DNA of 64,000 bases from the NCBI GenBank assembly GCA_023627715.1, contig JAMAHW010000003.1:372001-436000 (forward strand). The letters run 5' to 3'. Source of the stretch: Periconia sp. R9002. Taxonomy: Eukaryota; Ascomycota; Dothideomycetes; Pleosporales; Periconiaceae. Below the pieces are notes generated by a model, which was not told where the DNA came from, made no database searches, and worked only from the letters and a program-made list of their open reading frames with translations. The position numbers were made by a program, and so were the translations under genes. Positions 12,325 through 25,000 of the stretch are shown here, piece by piece (position 1 is the first letter of the stretch; every line of letters starts with the position of its first letter).

Positions 12325-13933
12325 CTAATCACCGTTGCCAACTTCCAACAACCACCTCTCCAAATCCCGCATAAGACTCTCTCCAACCTCCACATCAACC
12401 GCACAATCCTGCCAACTGCCCGTAACGCGCATATCGCCATTCTTCACCGTCATGACAGCAACCGACAGGGCCGCAGAGGGTGTCTCGTTACTCAGCACAA
12501 GCTCCGCACGTCGAAGTGACCAGCGGTCCTTGTCAACCTGTTCATTTTCATCGATGCCGCCATCGATGACGCCGATATTGGTAACAAGCCAGGATAGGTA
12601 CCTGACCCTGTTCTCCTCGCTCTTCTGCTGGGCGAGCCAGTCCGACACGAACTTCATTATACCGATCATGTCGTTCCATAGACCCGAATCAAGACGAGCC
12701 TGGATTTCGCGGCGGACACGGGCGGAGACGGTCCAGACGATGTCAAGGATGTCAGACGAAAGGTCTGGATTTGCGGTTTGGGAGCCTGACATTTTGGACC
12801 GAATCGATGAAACTAGTTCGGCGTTGAATTCATGGTCGACGACGGAGACGTAGTTGCACATCGACTTTTTTGGTTCCAGAAAGGGGTATTGTGGTGGCTT
12901 AGAGGGAAGAATGTGCCGGAGGTCATATGGAGTTCTACTTGCAAAGCCTTTCATGGTGGGGATTGAGTTCGTGAGCGACACAAGCACAAGGGCTTGAAAT
13001 AGACCTGTGATGGTAGTTTGATGTTGCCGACAGGCGGCTACCAGTTTTTTTACAATGCTGTTGCTGATAGTGAAGCTGCGGAATTGGGTTTGAAATGGCG
13101 ACGTTTTTACTGGAGCCCAGGTTGCGTGTGTGCAATCTGGCGGGAACAACCAGGTTGGCTTCAGTTCTTTCCAAAGGGCTGTTACGAGGAACTTTGGTGT
13201 CATGGGCCATGATGATAGCATTTCGGGATTTGGAGGTAATGTTTCGGTGGGGTCAGGGAGTCGAAGGATCCGACTATCTGGGCTTTCTCCAACTTCGAGT
13301 ACAGACGCAATGTTTTCAGTGGAGATGCTGTTGAGGTTTTCTAGCAAGTCTTCATGGAATATCTTCCCGCTCATTCCATCATGATGGGGATGATTCCATA
13401 CATACAATACCTCAATAGATTCTGCACCGATAGCATGCAGGATCGCGACTCTCCAGCCGGGTACAGTGGCAAGATTCTCATATCTTGAATCGAGCTGGAT
13501 TTGCATCGTTTCCTCAAATAACTGCTCGAGACGACTTTCCTCATTAACTGATGTCCAAGTCACATGATTCCGGAGGTCGATGTGATCAAGGCGGACAAAA
13601 CCAGGGTCTTTGGAATTTTCACCCGTGATACCAAGTTGGAGATGAGGTTGGCCAAGAACAACACGTGATACAGCTTCGTAGAATGTGGACTTCAATGTCG
13701 TTAGGGCTTCTGGACGAGTAAGAGTAGACGGTGGGCAGTAACGGCAAGCTACGATGGTGCCTCGATATTGGTCAAGTGTATGCATAGCCGTCTGGTAGCC
13801 TTCGCTGCGCAATGTTAGCAGGGGGCCAGCGATTTTCCGCCACACACAGACCGGTGGCAACTTACTGGCACCCCATACCGCGAATCCTAGAACCGACATT
13901 GGTTTGGGCGGCGTGGTCCCCGTGGCTGGCCAT
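12325..13933 (-). CDS. Alcohol acetyltransferase-like acyltransferase (AATase family)
   Basis: Two exons, 13933-13866 and 13804-12325, give 515 residues. The 59-bp intron (GTAAGT donor, CTAAC branch site, GCAG acceptor) restores a start ATG and an N-terminal motif of the form R-x-M-G-x-x-E-x-Y typical of AATases; reading straight through the intron gives an unrelated N-terminus. Near residue 160, NHPHHDGMSG carries the HxxxD(G) active site of this condensation-fold superfamily. Family members transfer acetyl from acetyl-CoA to alcohols or, in some clusters, to amine or hydroxyl groups of metabolites. Its position at the left edge of the PKS cluster, divergent from the PKS side, suggests it acylates the cluster product; that is inference. 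Confidence 0.82.
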
Positions 13934-14824
13934 AGGGATATGAATTGGGGAAGTTCGGGCTGAAGAAGCGTATTGATGGAATTGTATTGTTGATAGTGAT
14001 GATTCGAGGCACTAGAAAACAACGGAGCTTTGAGAAGACTCAGAGTCGCTGCACTTCAATAACCTAGTTTCAGCCGGATGGAACGTGTGCTACCCCCTCG
14101 AATTCATGTGAAGGACTTTTGTTAGAAGGAAGTGTTGTGTAACTTATTCACTGCCGTGTATCAATACAGGTTACATAATTCAGATGGACCGGCCACAAGG
14201 TTTACCTACCTACCACTTGCTGACTAGTTATGCTGTAGGCTAAATTAGCTAGCTCTTTGCACCTTACCGTATTTTTCGTGGTATCGAGATTATTAATTAG
14301 AAAAGTCGGCGACCTACGCCGTTCTCCATATAGACATCTGGATTCAATTCTACCCAGATCAATGTCAACTGGTGCTTATTGTGACTGGCAGCAGTAAAAT
14401 AGTTCGTATACCTACTTAATCTATTTACAGGAGTAGAGGCGCCTCCAGCGTCGGTTATGACGCGTTGAAGGCCTAACACGCATATTAATCTTTGTGTCAA
14501 ATTGCATGTGCTTTGCTGTGGCGCCACATATCGGGGACCACTTTTTAATCAAGCACTTGGCAGCCAGCCGTTGCAGCGGTATCCCGCACATCGGCATCTT
14601 GGCGACCCAGATGAGGAGTCCACAATGGTTCAGGGCACGCCGCCCCGTCCCGCCTGGAATCAGGCGATATCGTGCTCGCAAGACCGTTAAGCTCAATAGT
14701 CATACAAGCGTTACTAAGTGGAGAGGAAGCTAACACAGAGAAAGGCAATTAGAAGTTCGATATCAGACTACAAATCTTGTGTACAATGCCATTTATTCTA
14801 TGTCACTTATTTCTCATTTGACTG
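13934..14824. other. Intergenic region inside the cluster
   Basis: 890 bp between two minus-strand genes. It should hold the acetyltransferase promoter and the 3' end of the membrane protein gene. Short AT-rich stretches occur near 14220-14300. No gene is supported. Confidence 0.4.
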
Positions 14825-16100
14825 CTATTTCAAATGGTCTGCGGTTGACACAGGGGTGGAGTCTGCCGGAGTCGCTGTCAATTCTGGACGTGCATGCCCA
14901 GTCTCCTCGTCCTCTGTGCTCCTGATGGACACCAAATCGTGGGTTTCCAGCTCACTAATCTCAAAAACACTGCGTCTTCGACGAGTTTTAGGCTTGTACA
15001 TGAATTGCCACGGAGGATTGTTGCCTTTACTCGTGTTTTGTGAAGTGGGTTTACTGCCGCTTGTAAAGGAACGGAAGAAAGAGGCCACCGATTCGGACAC
15101 GGGCACAGCTTTCGCGATTCTCGGAAAGGCTGGGATCCCCATAATCAGGAATCCCGTGGTCACTTCCCATATAGTCCAAATAGCCACTCCACTCATAGGC
15201 CAGACCACGTCTTCAGTGTCCAACAGTTTGACAAAGTACACCAAACGCACAATACCAAAGGTCCAAGCACCCAATCCAATGACGAACAGGAACGACATGC
15301 CCCATTTCCGGCTGTTTGGTAGATGTAGCTTCCAAATAATCCACTGGGGCATGGCGAGGATCGTAGTGTCTGAGATGAAATTCAGCAAACTCGTCGCGAT
15401 ATTTTGCGCTTCCACGTCGATTGGACAACGTCCGTTCACTGGGATGAAAGGGTTCCAGATGAGCTCGCGCGGCCAACATCGAAATATCTCGGTCAGTGTA
15501 GTGATCACGTAGAACACCACGTTGACCCAAAGTAATATTTGGAGTATCCACCAAGTGGTGTTACGGATGCCTTGTGGGACGAACACGCGCAGCCAGTTGA
15601 CCAGGATAGCAACTTTGATGCACATGGCAATCGGGCCGTAAAAGACGGCGCCTAGATGGATGCCCTGTCACCTTATTAGTCCAAGTTCCACGATCGATGT
15701 GGTACGAAGAGGGTACTGACGTAAAGGAAGTGAATTAAGAATTCATTGTTGATATCCCATTGATGGGCCCACACTCCAGGATAGATAGAGAGGTCATAGA
15801 TGACATACTGGTTCCCAGCAAAGATGCCCTGTATACGCTATTAGCAACACAAGCACTTTTATGACACAATCGAGGTTAAGGCTTTACCAAAGCAATCACT
15901 AACAAAAGGTCCTCAAGGACAAACTTCTTAGCAATCGCACTGCTCACCAGACGAGCAGCAACAGCCACAACCGAGATAATGGAGCTGGAGATGACGATTC
16001 CGTAGCCTATCGACGGGTTGCCGGCGGGTTCACTGAAGTTGGGCACCACTCCTGGAGGAGGGGCCATTGCAGGTGCATTGAAATCCACGGACGTATCCAT
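14825..16100 (-). CDS. Rhodopsin-like seven-helix integral membrane protein (Pth11/SAT-type)
   Basis: Exons 16100-15888, 15828-15721 and 15664-14825 join in frame to 386 residues, with introns GTAAAG..CAG and GTCAGT..CAG. Hydrophobic segments include IGYGIVISSSIISVVAVAA, the VLEDLLLVIAL segment, WWILQILLWVNVVFYVITTL, SLLNFISDTTILAMPQWIIW, WGMSFLFVIGLGAWTFGIVR and WPMSGVAIWTIWEVTTGFLI, consistent with seven spans. The cytoplasmic tail is basic and Ser/Thr-rich. This is the fungal rhodopsin-domain family often annotated as integral membrane protein, found near secondary-metabolite genes and among Pth11-like receptors. Ligand and role are unknown. The start ATG at 16100 was chosen; another in-frame ATG lies about 75 bp upstream, near 16176. 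It is divergent from the oxoamine synthase. Confidence 0.85.
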
Positions 16101-16719
16101 CGCAGTGGTCAGATCACAGAAGGCGACTGTGCGAGTAGTCGAGACGAGATCCACGTGAGCGCTCGGAAGGAGCGACAAGAGGATTACAGAGACCCGGTGG
16201 TTGGGTTTTGGGGAAGCGCATGGTGATAACAGTCAAGTTCACCGCCAAGGCATCGGGTTTTCATGGGTGGATAAGCGAAGGAGGGTGATATTCTGAGATA
16301 CACTTGATCCAAAGTCCACTAGACGACATCAGCATGTGCCATGTGGGACGAACTGGAGGACACCTCAACGCAGTCACGGCAGTGCAACAGATATCTCCGA
16401 TTTCAAAATAGCATTTAGTCACAGCCGAGCACTTGGGCTTATTCTCAGTCGTCCGAGCCAATGGCAAAGTCCCCGAGCTGATCTTCTCCGTTTTCCCAAA
16501 GGGGGAACTGCCCTTTGTAGCCTATCCACCGGAAGAAAGGGTCTCCACAAATTTTGAGGCTTGTATGCATGGGTCACCGTCAACATTAGGATGGTCTATC
16601 TCCACACCAATCTTTAGCACGCAATGGGCTTAGCATAGCCGAGCCGCCTCTAAGCTAAAACATTTCATCCAGCATTAATGACAGCATGATATTTCGGGGG
16701 CGGGCTCACCAACGCAGTT
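16101..16719. promoter_or_regulatory. Divergent promoter, membrane protein / oxoamine synthase
   Basis: About 620 bp between diverging cluster genes, so a shared control region is likely. I see no Zn2Cys6-type CGG-CCG pair that I can single out with confidence. Confidence 0.4.
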
Positions 16720-18319
16720 GTGCATCTCCATTCTGCACCGGGCTTTACGGCATCCAAGATGGGACACAGTACTGATGATGAGGATAGGTTTACTCCCAGC
16801 GGATCCCTCGTCACCGTGATCAAATCCCAAAAAATCCAACCAAAAAAAGACTTACCAGCATTCTATCGCAATGTTGAGGAAGCACTCGATGCACGCCGGG
16901 CAACCCAGAGTCTATTCACTATCGTCCATAACAACTGGCAAACCAACAATGCCGTTGATTTCTGTTCCAACGACTATCTCTCGTGGAACACCACGGGACT
17001 GATCCGTTCAAAGTTTCTCAAAGAGCTGAGCCTCTACCCTGACTTCAGCGTCGCAGCTGGTGGTTCAAGAGTGATGGAGGGCAATTATCCATATATCGAA
17101 GAGACGGAGCAAGAAATTGCAGATTTTCATGGTGCCGAACGTGGCCTAATTACGAACTCAGCTTTCGACGCCAATGTGATGGTTTGGTCGGCACTCCCTA
17201 GGCCAGGCGATGTAATTGTGTATGACAGCTTGGTTCATGCTAGCACACACGAAGGCATGGAGCGCAGTCTTGCAATGCAAAGAACCGAGTTCCCGCATAA
17301 CGACATCAAGGCTTTCCGCAATGTTCTGAATTCAATTCTCGAATCTCACCCTTTGATCAAGCAAGGCAAACGCTGCATATTGATAGCAGTTGAGTCTGTA
17401 TATAGCATGGAAGGCGATGTCTGCCCTCTGCTTGAGCTTGTTGAGGTTGCTGAAGAAATTTCCGAAGGCCAAGGCAATATTCAGTTCGTCGTGGACGAAA
17501 CACACAGCGCTGGATTGATTGGGCCCAATGGTGCAGGCCTTGTGTCTGAGTTGGGCTTGGAGGCAGAGATCGCTGTACGACTTCATACCTATTCAAAGGC
17601 AATGGGAGCATGTGGAGGTGGGTAGTGCGATTTTGATACAGGCGCGAGCAAAGCTGACCTGCATAGGAATTATCCTCTCTAACGATTTGTTGAAAAGCGC
17701 AATAATCAACTTTGCGCGCACCGCTATCTACTCCGCATCTCCACCTTTTCCTTTCGTTGCGGCAATACGCGCGGGTCATAGATTACTGGGTACTGATGAA
17801 GCTATCAGAGTAAGCAAGCAAAGAACAACCCAGTTAGCCAGACATTTTCCTTGTTCGACTGACCATTTCCAGGGCCAAGAAAGAGTGCAAACGATTGCCA
17901 GGACATTTTTCGAGCAGCTGACTTCCCACCCCCTGTGGCCGACAGCTCAGAAGAAGGGACTCCTGTCAGTACCCCTGGCCAGTGGCTGGGACGAACGACC
18001 ATTTCTCACCCATATCGTCGCGGTCTGGACCCGTCAAAAGTACATTTACTGGATCTATATCCACCTCCTTGCCGCATCATTCTTCGTACTACCGGTCAAA
18101 CACCCAATAGTACCTAGTGGCGAGAGCCGTTTACGGATCACCTTCCACGCAGAGAATACTGTGGAACAAGTCCAAGGTCTTGTAGAGCAGATCTACGTAT
18201 GGGTCGAGGAAGTAATGGCGATTGAAGAGGGAACATCAGATTACCAAGTGACCAGTGCTGCAAGGGAGGTCTATGCATGGATGAGACAAGAAGGGTTGAA
18301 GGGTTACGGCTTAGTGTAA
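16720..18319 (+). CDS. PLP-dependent alpha-oxoamine synthase, polyketide-releasing type
   Basis: Exons 16720-17617, 17667-17809 and 17873-18319 give about 495 residues; the second ATG at 16759 is an equally good start. The second intron (63 bp, GTAAGC..CAG) is a multiple of three and open, so its removal is inferred. Family marks are DFCSNDYLSW, the substrate/PLP loop GGSRVMEGN, VVDETHSAG with the PLP-contacting Asp and His, and HTYSKAMGACGG with the predicted Schiff-base Lys near residue 293. C-terminally, VPSGESRLRITFHA is typical. These enzymes (8-amino-7-oxononanoate synthase, serine palmitoyltransferase, Fum8) condense an acyl thioester with an amino acid and release CO2. With a TE-less PKS 770 bp downstream, it most likely off-loads the polyketide as an aminoketone. 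Confidence 0.88.
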
Positions 18320-19091
18320 TTACTGTCCGTCCCTTCCGGTGAATGGCAAATTTGTAGATCTCCATTATACATTCAGGATATCCCACTTTCATATAATCGG
18401 ATGAGAATAGCTCCGTTCTGGCATATTTTTAGTGTGATCAATCTTATTTGATTGGCTTCAATTAGCGCTGGAGGCATTTAGTGCAAAAGCCAGGAGTCAT
18501 CGACCCACTGTATCAAATTCGCTGCCGTGTCGTAATAAAATGGTAATATAAAAATACAAAACATGCATTCAGAATAGTTACGGAATACCGCCTGCATTCC
18601 ACCGTTTGTTAATTCCGGTAATGGAAGACACAATGCACAAATGTCTCGGTGGAAGGAGCTGCGGAAGGAGCTGTGTAACTCAAGCACTCGGGAACGCATA
18701 TTCATACGAGTATGGCGAATTCTACACTGTTTTGTGTAAAGGACACGGCCTGCTAGGCACCTTGGATTAGTAGCCGAGGCACGTAACTGTCCTAAAGGTG
18801 GGCGTGCAAACCCAAGCCGTATATACCTTGCAGGGGACCGCCGAGGATATCACAGCCACCGACAATTTTAGTGATATGGGGGCCCAATGGATCAATTCGA
18901 CCACGCAATCATTCAATCGCCCAAGTCTCTTGCTTTATGTCTGTGTTAGGTATCCCTCGCCGACGTTTTATTAGCGACAGAGCAGCCCTCACAATAGTGG
19001 TGCACGGCTGAGACCCACATTTTGCCTATCTGTTCTCTACAAAAGAATTTTGACTTCCATCTTTCTTTTTTATTTTCCGCAAACCGTCGTG
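18320..19091. promoter_or_regulatory. Promoter region of the PKS
   Basis: 770 bp between the oxoamine synthase and the PKS start, on the same strand. A TATATA hexamer at 18820-18825 lies about 270 bp before the ATG and could be a TATA element; no other motif can be assigned. Confidence 0.35.
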
Positions 19092-22000
19092 ATGGAGCCT
19101 ATAGCTATTGTGGGGTATGCTTTCAAGCTTCCGCAAGGAATTGAAGATGAGTCCAGTTTGTGGGAGGTTCTTGAGCAGGGCAGGAGTGTGATGACGAAAT
19201 GGCCTGCCAATAGAGTAAACGTGAAGGCGTTCTCTCAAACTCATATCGGTAGAAACAATACGGTATTTCTTCACTTTCGTGAAAAGTTTCTAGAGAGAAT
19301 CAAAATCATGAATGATGTATCCTGATTCAGTGCATAGTTGCCCTCAGCAGGCGCACATTTTCTGAGCGAAGATCCAGCCGTTTTCGATGCTCCCTTTTTC
19401 TCCATATCTTCCAAAGAAGCGGCGTCTATGGATCCACAACAACGAATGTTGTTGGAGACGTCATATCATGCTCTCGAAAATGGTATGTCTTGAGTCCCAA
19501 ATTATATTATTAATAAAGTGTTCAATAGCTTACAGAGTTCAGCTGGCATCCCCGTGGAATCGGTCGCGGGCACAGAAACGGGTGTTTTCTCTGGGTCCAT
19601 GGAAAGTGACTACCATCGAACGGTATCTAAGGACCCGGATGAAGCACCGAACAACACTGCGACTGGCGCCTCTGTCTCCATTTTGTCCAATCGATTGAGC
19701 TGGTACTTCGATCTGAAGGGCCCTAGTATGCAATTGAATACCGCATGCTCTTCAAGTATGATCGCTGTGGACCTGGCATGCCAGTCACTTCGAAGCGGCC
19801 AAAGCTCTATGGTAACAAATTACCCTATCAGAACTGCTTCCTTTTATGTACAACAAGCTAAGGTTGTACCAGGCACTAGTCACGGGCAGTAACATAATGT
19901 TGGGCCCTGAACTCTCCCTTTATCTGGCGAACATGAACATGCTGTCCGCGGATGGTCTATCTTACAGTTTTGATCACCGTGCAAACGGGTACAGCCGCGG
20001 GGAGGGCGTAATCGTGCTAGTCCTTAAAACCTTATCCACAGCAATAAGTAATAGGGATAATATCCGTGCCATAATCCGAGGGACAGGATCAAATCAAGAT
20101 GGAAGAACCCCGGGCATTACTCAACCCAGCTCTTCTTCTCAAGAAAGCCTTATACGGCATGTTTATACTAGTTGTAATATAGATCTCAAGTCGACGCGCT
20201 ATGTGGAAGCGCACGGTGAGTAGTTGCCTGGCGGAATCGTTATACGAGGCTTATTTAGTTACTAACCGGTACTAGGGACGGGCACACAGATCGGAGACTC
20301 GACAGAAATGAAAGCCTTGGGCTCTGTATTCAGGCAAATTCGTTCTCCCAGAGCACCTCTTTATGTGTAAGTAGGCCGCTTGGTCAAGTATTTAGCACTA
20401 CTTATTAACATTTTGATAAAGCGGTTCCATCAAATCCAACATCGGCCACCTTGAAGGGGGCAGCGGTCTGGCAGGTATCCTAAAATGCGCTCTCATTTTG
20501 GAGAAAGGCATGATTCCTCCGAACGCGTTATTTGAAAAGCTTAATAGCAAAATCAATGCGAAGCGCAACAATTTACAGGTGCGTCTTGTTGACATTACTC
20601 ACTCTGTTATCATCTTTTCACAGTGTTTAGGTACCCGACTCCTGCATATCCTGGCCTGATCATGGTCTTCGCCGCGCTTCAGTCAATTCATTTGGCTTTG
20701 GTGGCTCGAACGCTCACGCGGTAATGGATGATGCTTATCATACTCTGGAAGCGCTCAACCTCAAGAATGGTCTTCAGGTCATCGATATTACTACGGATAT
20801 AAAGTCTAATGGTGACATGGAACCTATGAAAAATGGTGCCGCAGAGCATACTAATGGCTCCATTTCTACCAAAACCAACGGGACAAATCATCAAGCAGAT
20901 CCCAACTATCAACTCCTGGTTTATTCTGCGCGAGACGAAGACGCGCTTAAACGAGTTCTTCAAAAGTACAGCTCTTATTACGACACTCACATTGCAGCAT
21001 CACCTGAGAAACTGAGGAAGCTTGCCTATACTCTTTCTTCACGCCGAAGCTTGATGACTATGCGGTCTTTCTGTGTGGGAGACGTGAATTCTTCTTCCGA
21101 GGGCATTGGCCTGCTCAATTCAGAATGCGTGCGTTCATCACTGGATACACAACTCTGCTTTATTTTTACGGGCCAAGGTGCTCAGTATGCCAAAATGGGA
21201 TTGGAGTTGGTTCAGTATCCAGTCTTTATGTCTGCCATGAGGAACGCAAATAAAGCTTTTCAGAGTTTGGGGTCAGATTGGTCACTCTTCGGCAAGTCTT
21301 CTTCCACTCCCCCACTCATCGCTAGCCGTAAGAAAAGGATTTTATTAATGAAATGCAACAGAAAGGATCGAAAGTGGGGAATCTATCAATTCCCCTCAAT
21401 TCAGCCAACCCCTCTGTACAGCTCTACAAATAGCTCTTGTTGATCTACTACGGAGCTTTGGTGTCAATCCCACGGCAGTCGTAGGCCACTCTTCTGGAGA
21501 AATCGCGGCTGCTTACGCTATAGGGGCTTTGTCGCTTGAATCCGCCTGCAAGATTGCATTTCACCGGGGCAGACTCAGTGGGCAATTAGCTGCTCAGTTA
21601 GCTTCCTCTGAAAAGTCCGGTGCAATGATGTCTGTCAATATCCGAGAGTCCGAATTCCACCCCTATGTGGAAGAATTCCTCTCCAATGCAGACATTCACG
21701 TAGCATGCGTGAACAGTCCATCCAACATCACTGTTGCTGGACGTGAGACTGACATCGATGTACTCAAGTACCATCTAGATGATGATGGCATCTTTGCGCA
21801 AAAGATCAAAACGGGCATTGCTTATCATACTTCGGTCATGGAACAGATAGCTTCAGAGTATCTGTCCAGTCTAGAGTCTCTTGAAGACACGAATCAAGAG
21901 GCCACAGCAACATTGATGGTGTCTTCAGTTACAGGGCAGAAGGTCACCTCGGCGGACCTATCGAGAGGTCAATATTGGGTCGACAATCTGACCTCTCCCG

Positions 22001-25000
22001 TGCGTTTCGTTGATGCATTGCAATACCTCTCTCAAGCTGCGCCCAAACTGGACAACATCAAGACTATATCTGATTACATTGAAATTGGGCCTCATGGGGC
22101 GTTGCGTCGGCCTACACTGGACACATTGGTCCAATCATCCAACAAAAAAGCAGCCAAATATGCCTTTGTGTTATCGAAACTTCAGTCGCCTCGAAAAACA
22201 GTCATGCAATTGGCTGGCCATTTATTCACTCGTGGCTACTCAGTTTCTATCGCAGCAGTAAACCAGCAACCCGAGGACGTGAATTCTTCGCCGCTATCTG
22301 ATACACCTCCATATCCATTTGATAGGACTCAGAAATACTGGTATGAAAGCCGTTTGAGCCGCGACTGGCGTCTACGTGGAACAGCTCCGAGGAATGTACT
22401 TGGTATTCGTGCAACCGATTGGAATCCACTCGAGCCCAGGTGGCGTAAGATGCTCAGTATTGAAGAGATGCCGTGGATCGCAGATCACGTGGTAGATGGC
22501 GCGATTGTGTTCCCAGCAGCAGGATCGGTAGTCATGGCACTCGAAGCTGTGAAGCAGACAGTCCTAGTACAGCAAGAGCAACAAAAACTTTCCGGCTTCA
22601 TTGTCAAGAATGCTACATTTGCAAGTCCAATATTTGTGGAAGCTGAAAAGAAAACTGAGGTCGTCACGCAGCTGCGGAGTATTCAGCATGCGTATGATCG
22701 TTCATCATTGAGATTTGAGGTCATCATCTTCTCGGTTGGTGAAGATGGGACTTGGACGGAATGCTTCAAATCCGCCGTGCATGCTCAAGTGCAAGAGAGC
22801 ACCACCGAGGTGGATGGTGGGCGCGAAATCCGAGAATTTGGGCAGAATAAGCTGCGGAACTATGAACGAGCCAAGGTCTCTTGCAAAACGGAAGTTCCGA
22901 AGGAGCATTTCTATGAGTGGCTTGACAAGCAAAGCCTCTCTTATGGCGAAGCATTTGCTCTCGCCGAGGATATTTTCTGGGACGGCAACGATCAATGTGT
23001 AGCGCGTGTCACCAACTCCCATGAATCCTACGAGGGTGTGGTCCATCCGACAGTCCTCGATACTTGTTTCCAACTGTGCTCGACGGCTCCATCGAGTGGT
23101 ATGACAAACGCACTTTCAACATTCATCCCACACCAAATGCGCGACACCTATATATCTGCTACGGGCTGGCAGCATCCTGACACCAGTTCAGTACGGATGA
23201 CGACGCAGTCTAAACTCAATACATCACTAACCGGTATCAATTGCTCTGTTACCATGCTGGCCGACGACGGCTCCCTACTCTGCCATGCCAAACATGTGGG
23301 AATGTCGGCAGTGGCTGATAAAACAGCGACGGGTAACGACCAACAGAAAAGACTTCTTCATAGTTATGACTGGCGACCACAACTTTCGCTCCTCTCGAAA
23401 GAGCAGCTCTCTGAGTACTGCAAAGTGGATGACTTCGCAGATGACGAAACATTCGCGATTGATTATTGCGTCCGACTGGAAACCGCATTGCGCACACGCC
23501 TTGGGCGTATCTTACCCGAGCTTAAAGATGCAATTGGACCCGACACACCAGAATATCTCAGGAGATATGTGACTTGGATTGAGCGACAGTTAAGTCGGAA
23601 ACCCATCCCAGCCGGAGAAACGATGAACGACAAAGACCTTGACGTAGAACTGGAAACTTTACGAAAGACTAGACCGTCGTGGAGGATTTTTATTGAAGTC
23701 TTGCAAAACCTTGGTGCAATTATTAAGAAAGAAACGGATGCTCTTCAACTTCTCTTCTCAGCGCCCTTGGCACAAGACCTATACGACGAATTCTTTGTCC
23801 GCACATGCAATCAAAAGTTCATCTCCTATCTTGAACTGGCTTCACACCAAACTCCTGACCAGCGGATTCTCGAGGTCGGCGCTGGCACAGGTGGATGGAC
23901 GAATCAAGTCTTGAGAATACTGAGTCAAGTTGAGAAACGCACAGGAGGTACTGCGTTCAGTGAATACGTTTACACTGATATCTCACCCGCTTATTTTGAA
24001 GGCGCTCGGGAGCGTTTCGCAGAGTACACTGAGCGTATGAGCTTCAAGACCTTTGACATTGAGCAAGACATCACTGCCACCCTTGAACCGGGCACCTTCG
24101 ATATGATCCTCGCCGGCAGCGTGATTCATGCCACGAAGAATTTATCCAAGACTCTCAGCAATCTTCGACGTGCTTTGAAGCCTGGTGGACAACTCGTTTT
24201 CCTAGAAACAACTGCGCCCGAATGCTTCGTTGTGGATTTCGGCTTTGGCATCTTGCCAGGTTGGTGGTGTGGTGAGGAGGAATCTCGGGCTTGGGGGCCG
24301 ACCATGACTGAGCCTGAGTGGGACGCTTTGCTCAGGGAAAGCGGCTACATGGGCAACGACATGGTGATTAAAGACTACAGAGACGAGAGAGCGCATTATG
24401 TCAGCATAATTGTCGCTTCTGCAGACACACCTTCAAATGCAGTGGAGGATGAGTCGCGAATCTTGCTCGTTGTGGATGATCAAGATGACAAAAAGCAGAA
24501 GACGATTGCGTCGGGGCTGATTGAAACTGTATTCAAGTCACCCGCATATCGCTCCACAGTTCTTTCGATTTCTCAAATTGCCGACATCGACGTGCACTCG
24601 ACTGACAAGGTGGTCTTCCTTGCTGACATTGGAAAATCCATCTTAGCCGATCCATCTGAAGATGCTTTTAAGCACATCCATCAATGGATACAACAGTCCA
24701 AACAGCTACTTTGGATAACAATCTCGAACCCCTCACTTCCGGAACATCCTTACGCTGGAATAAAGGATGGCTTCCTACGAGTGGTCCGTACAGAAAATGA
24801 CAACAAAAGGATTATCTCACTATCTCTGGAAGACGATGTATCAGACAACCAAATTCATTTGTATCATATTGCACAGGTCTATCATACTGCTTTCGAACTC
24901 ACGTCTCCGGACTTGGAGTATATAGTTCGGGAGGGGAAAATACTAACGGCGCGGCTTATCCTGGAGTCAGAGCTCAACAAGGATATAAATGCGTCACTCA

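Noticed and set aside
17810..17872. Segment kept as coding in the oxoamine synthase
   Set aside because: It is open but has GTAAGC and CAG ends and intron-like size, and it would insert 21 residues into the conserved fold; splicing is preferred though not proven.
20724..21443. PKS as a broken pseudogene with a frameshift in AT
   Set aside because: A 70-bp GC-AG intron restores frame and motif order, and all catalytic residues elsewhere are intact.
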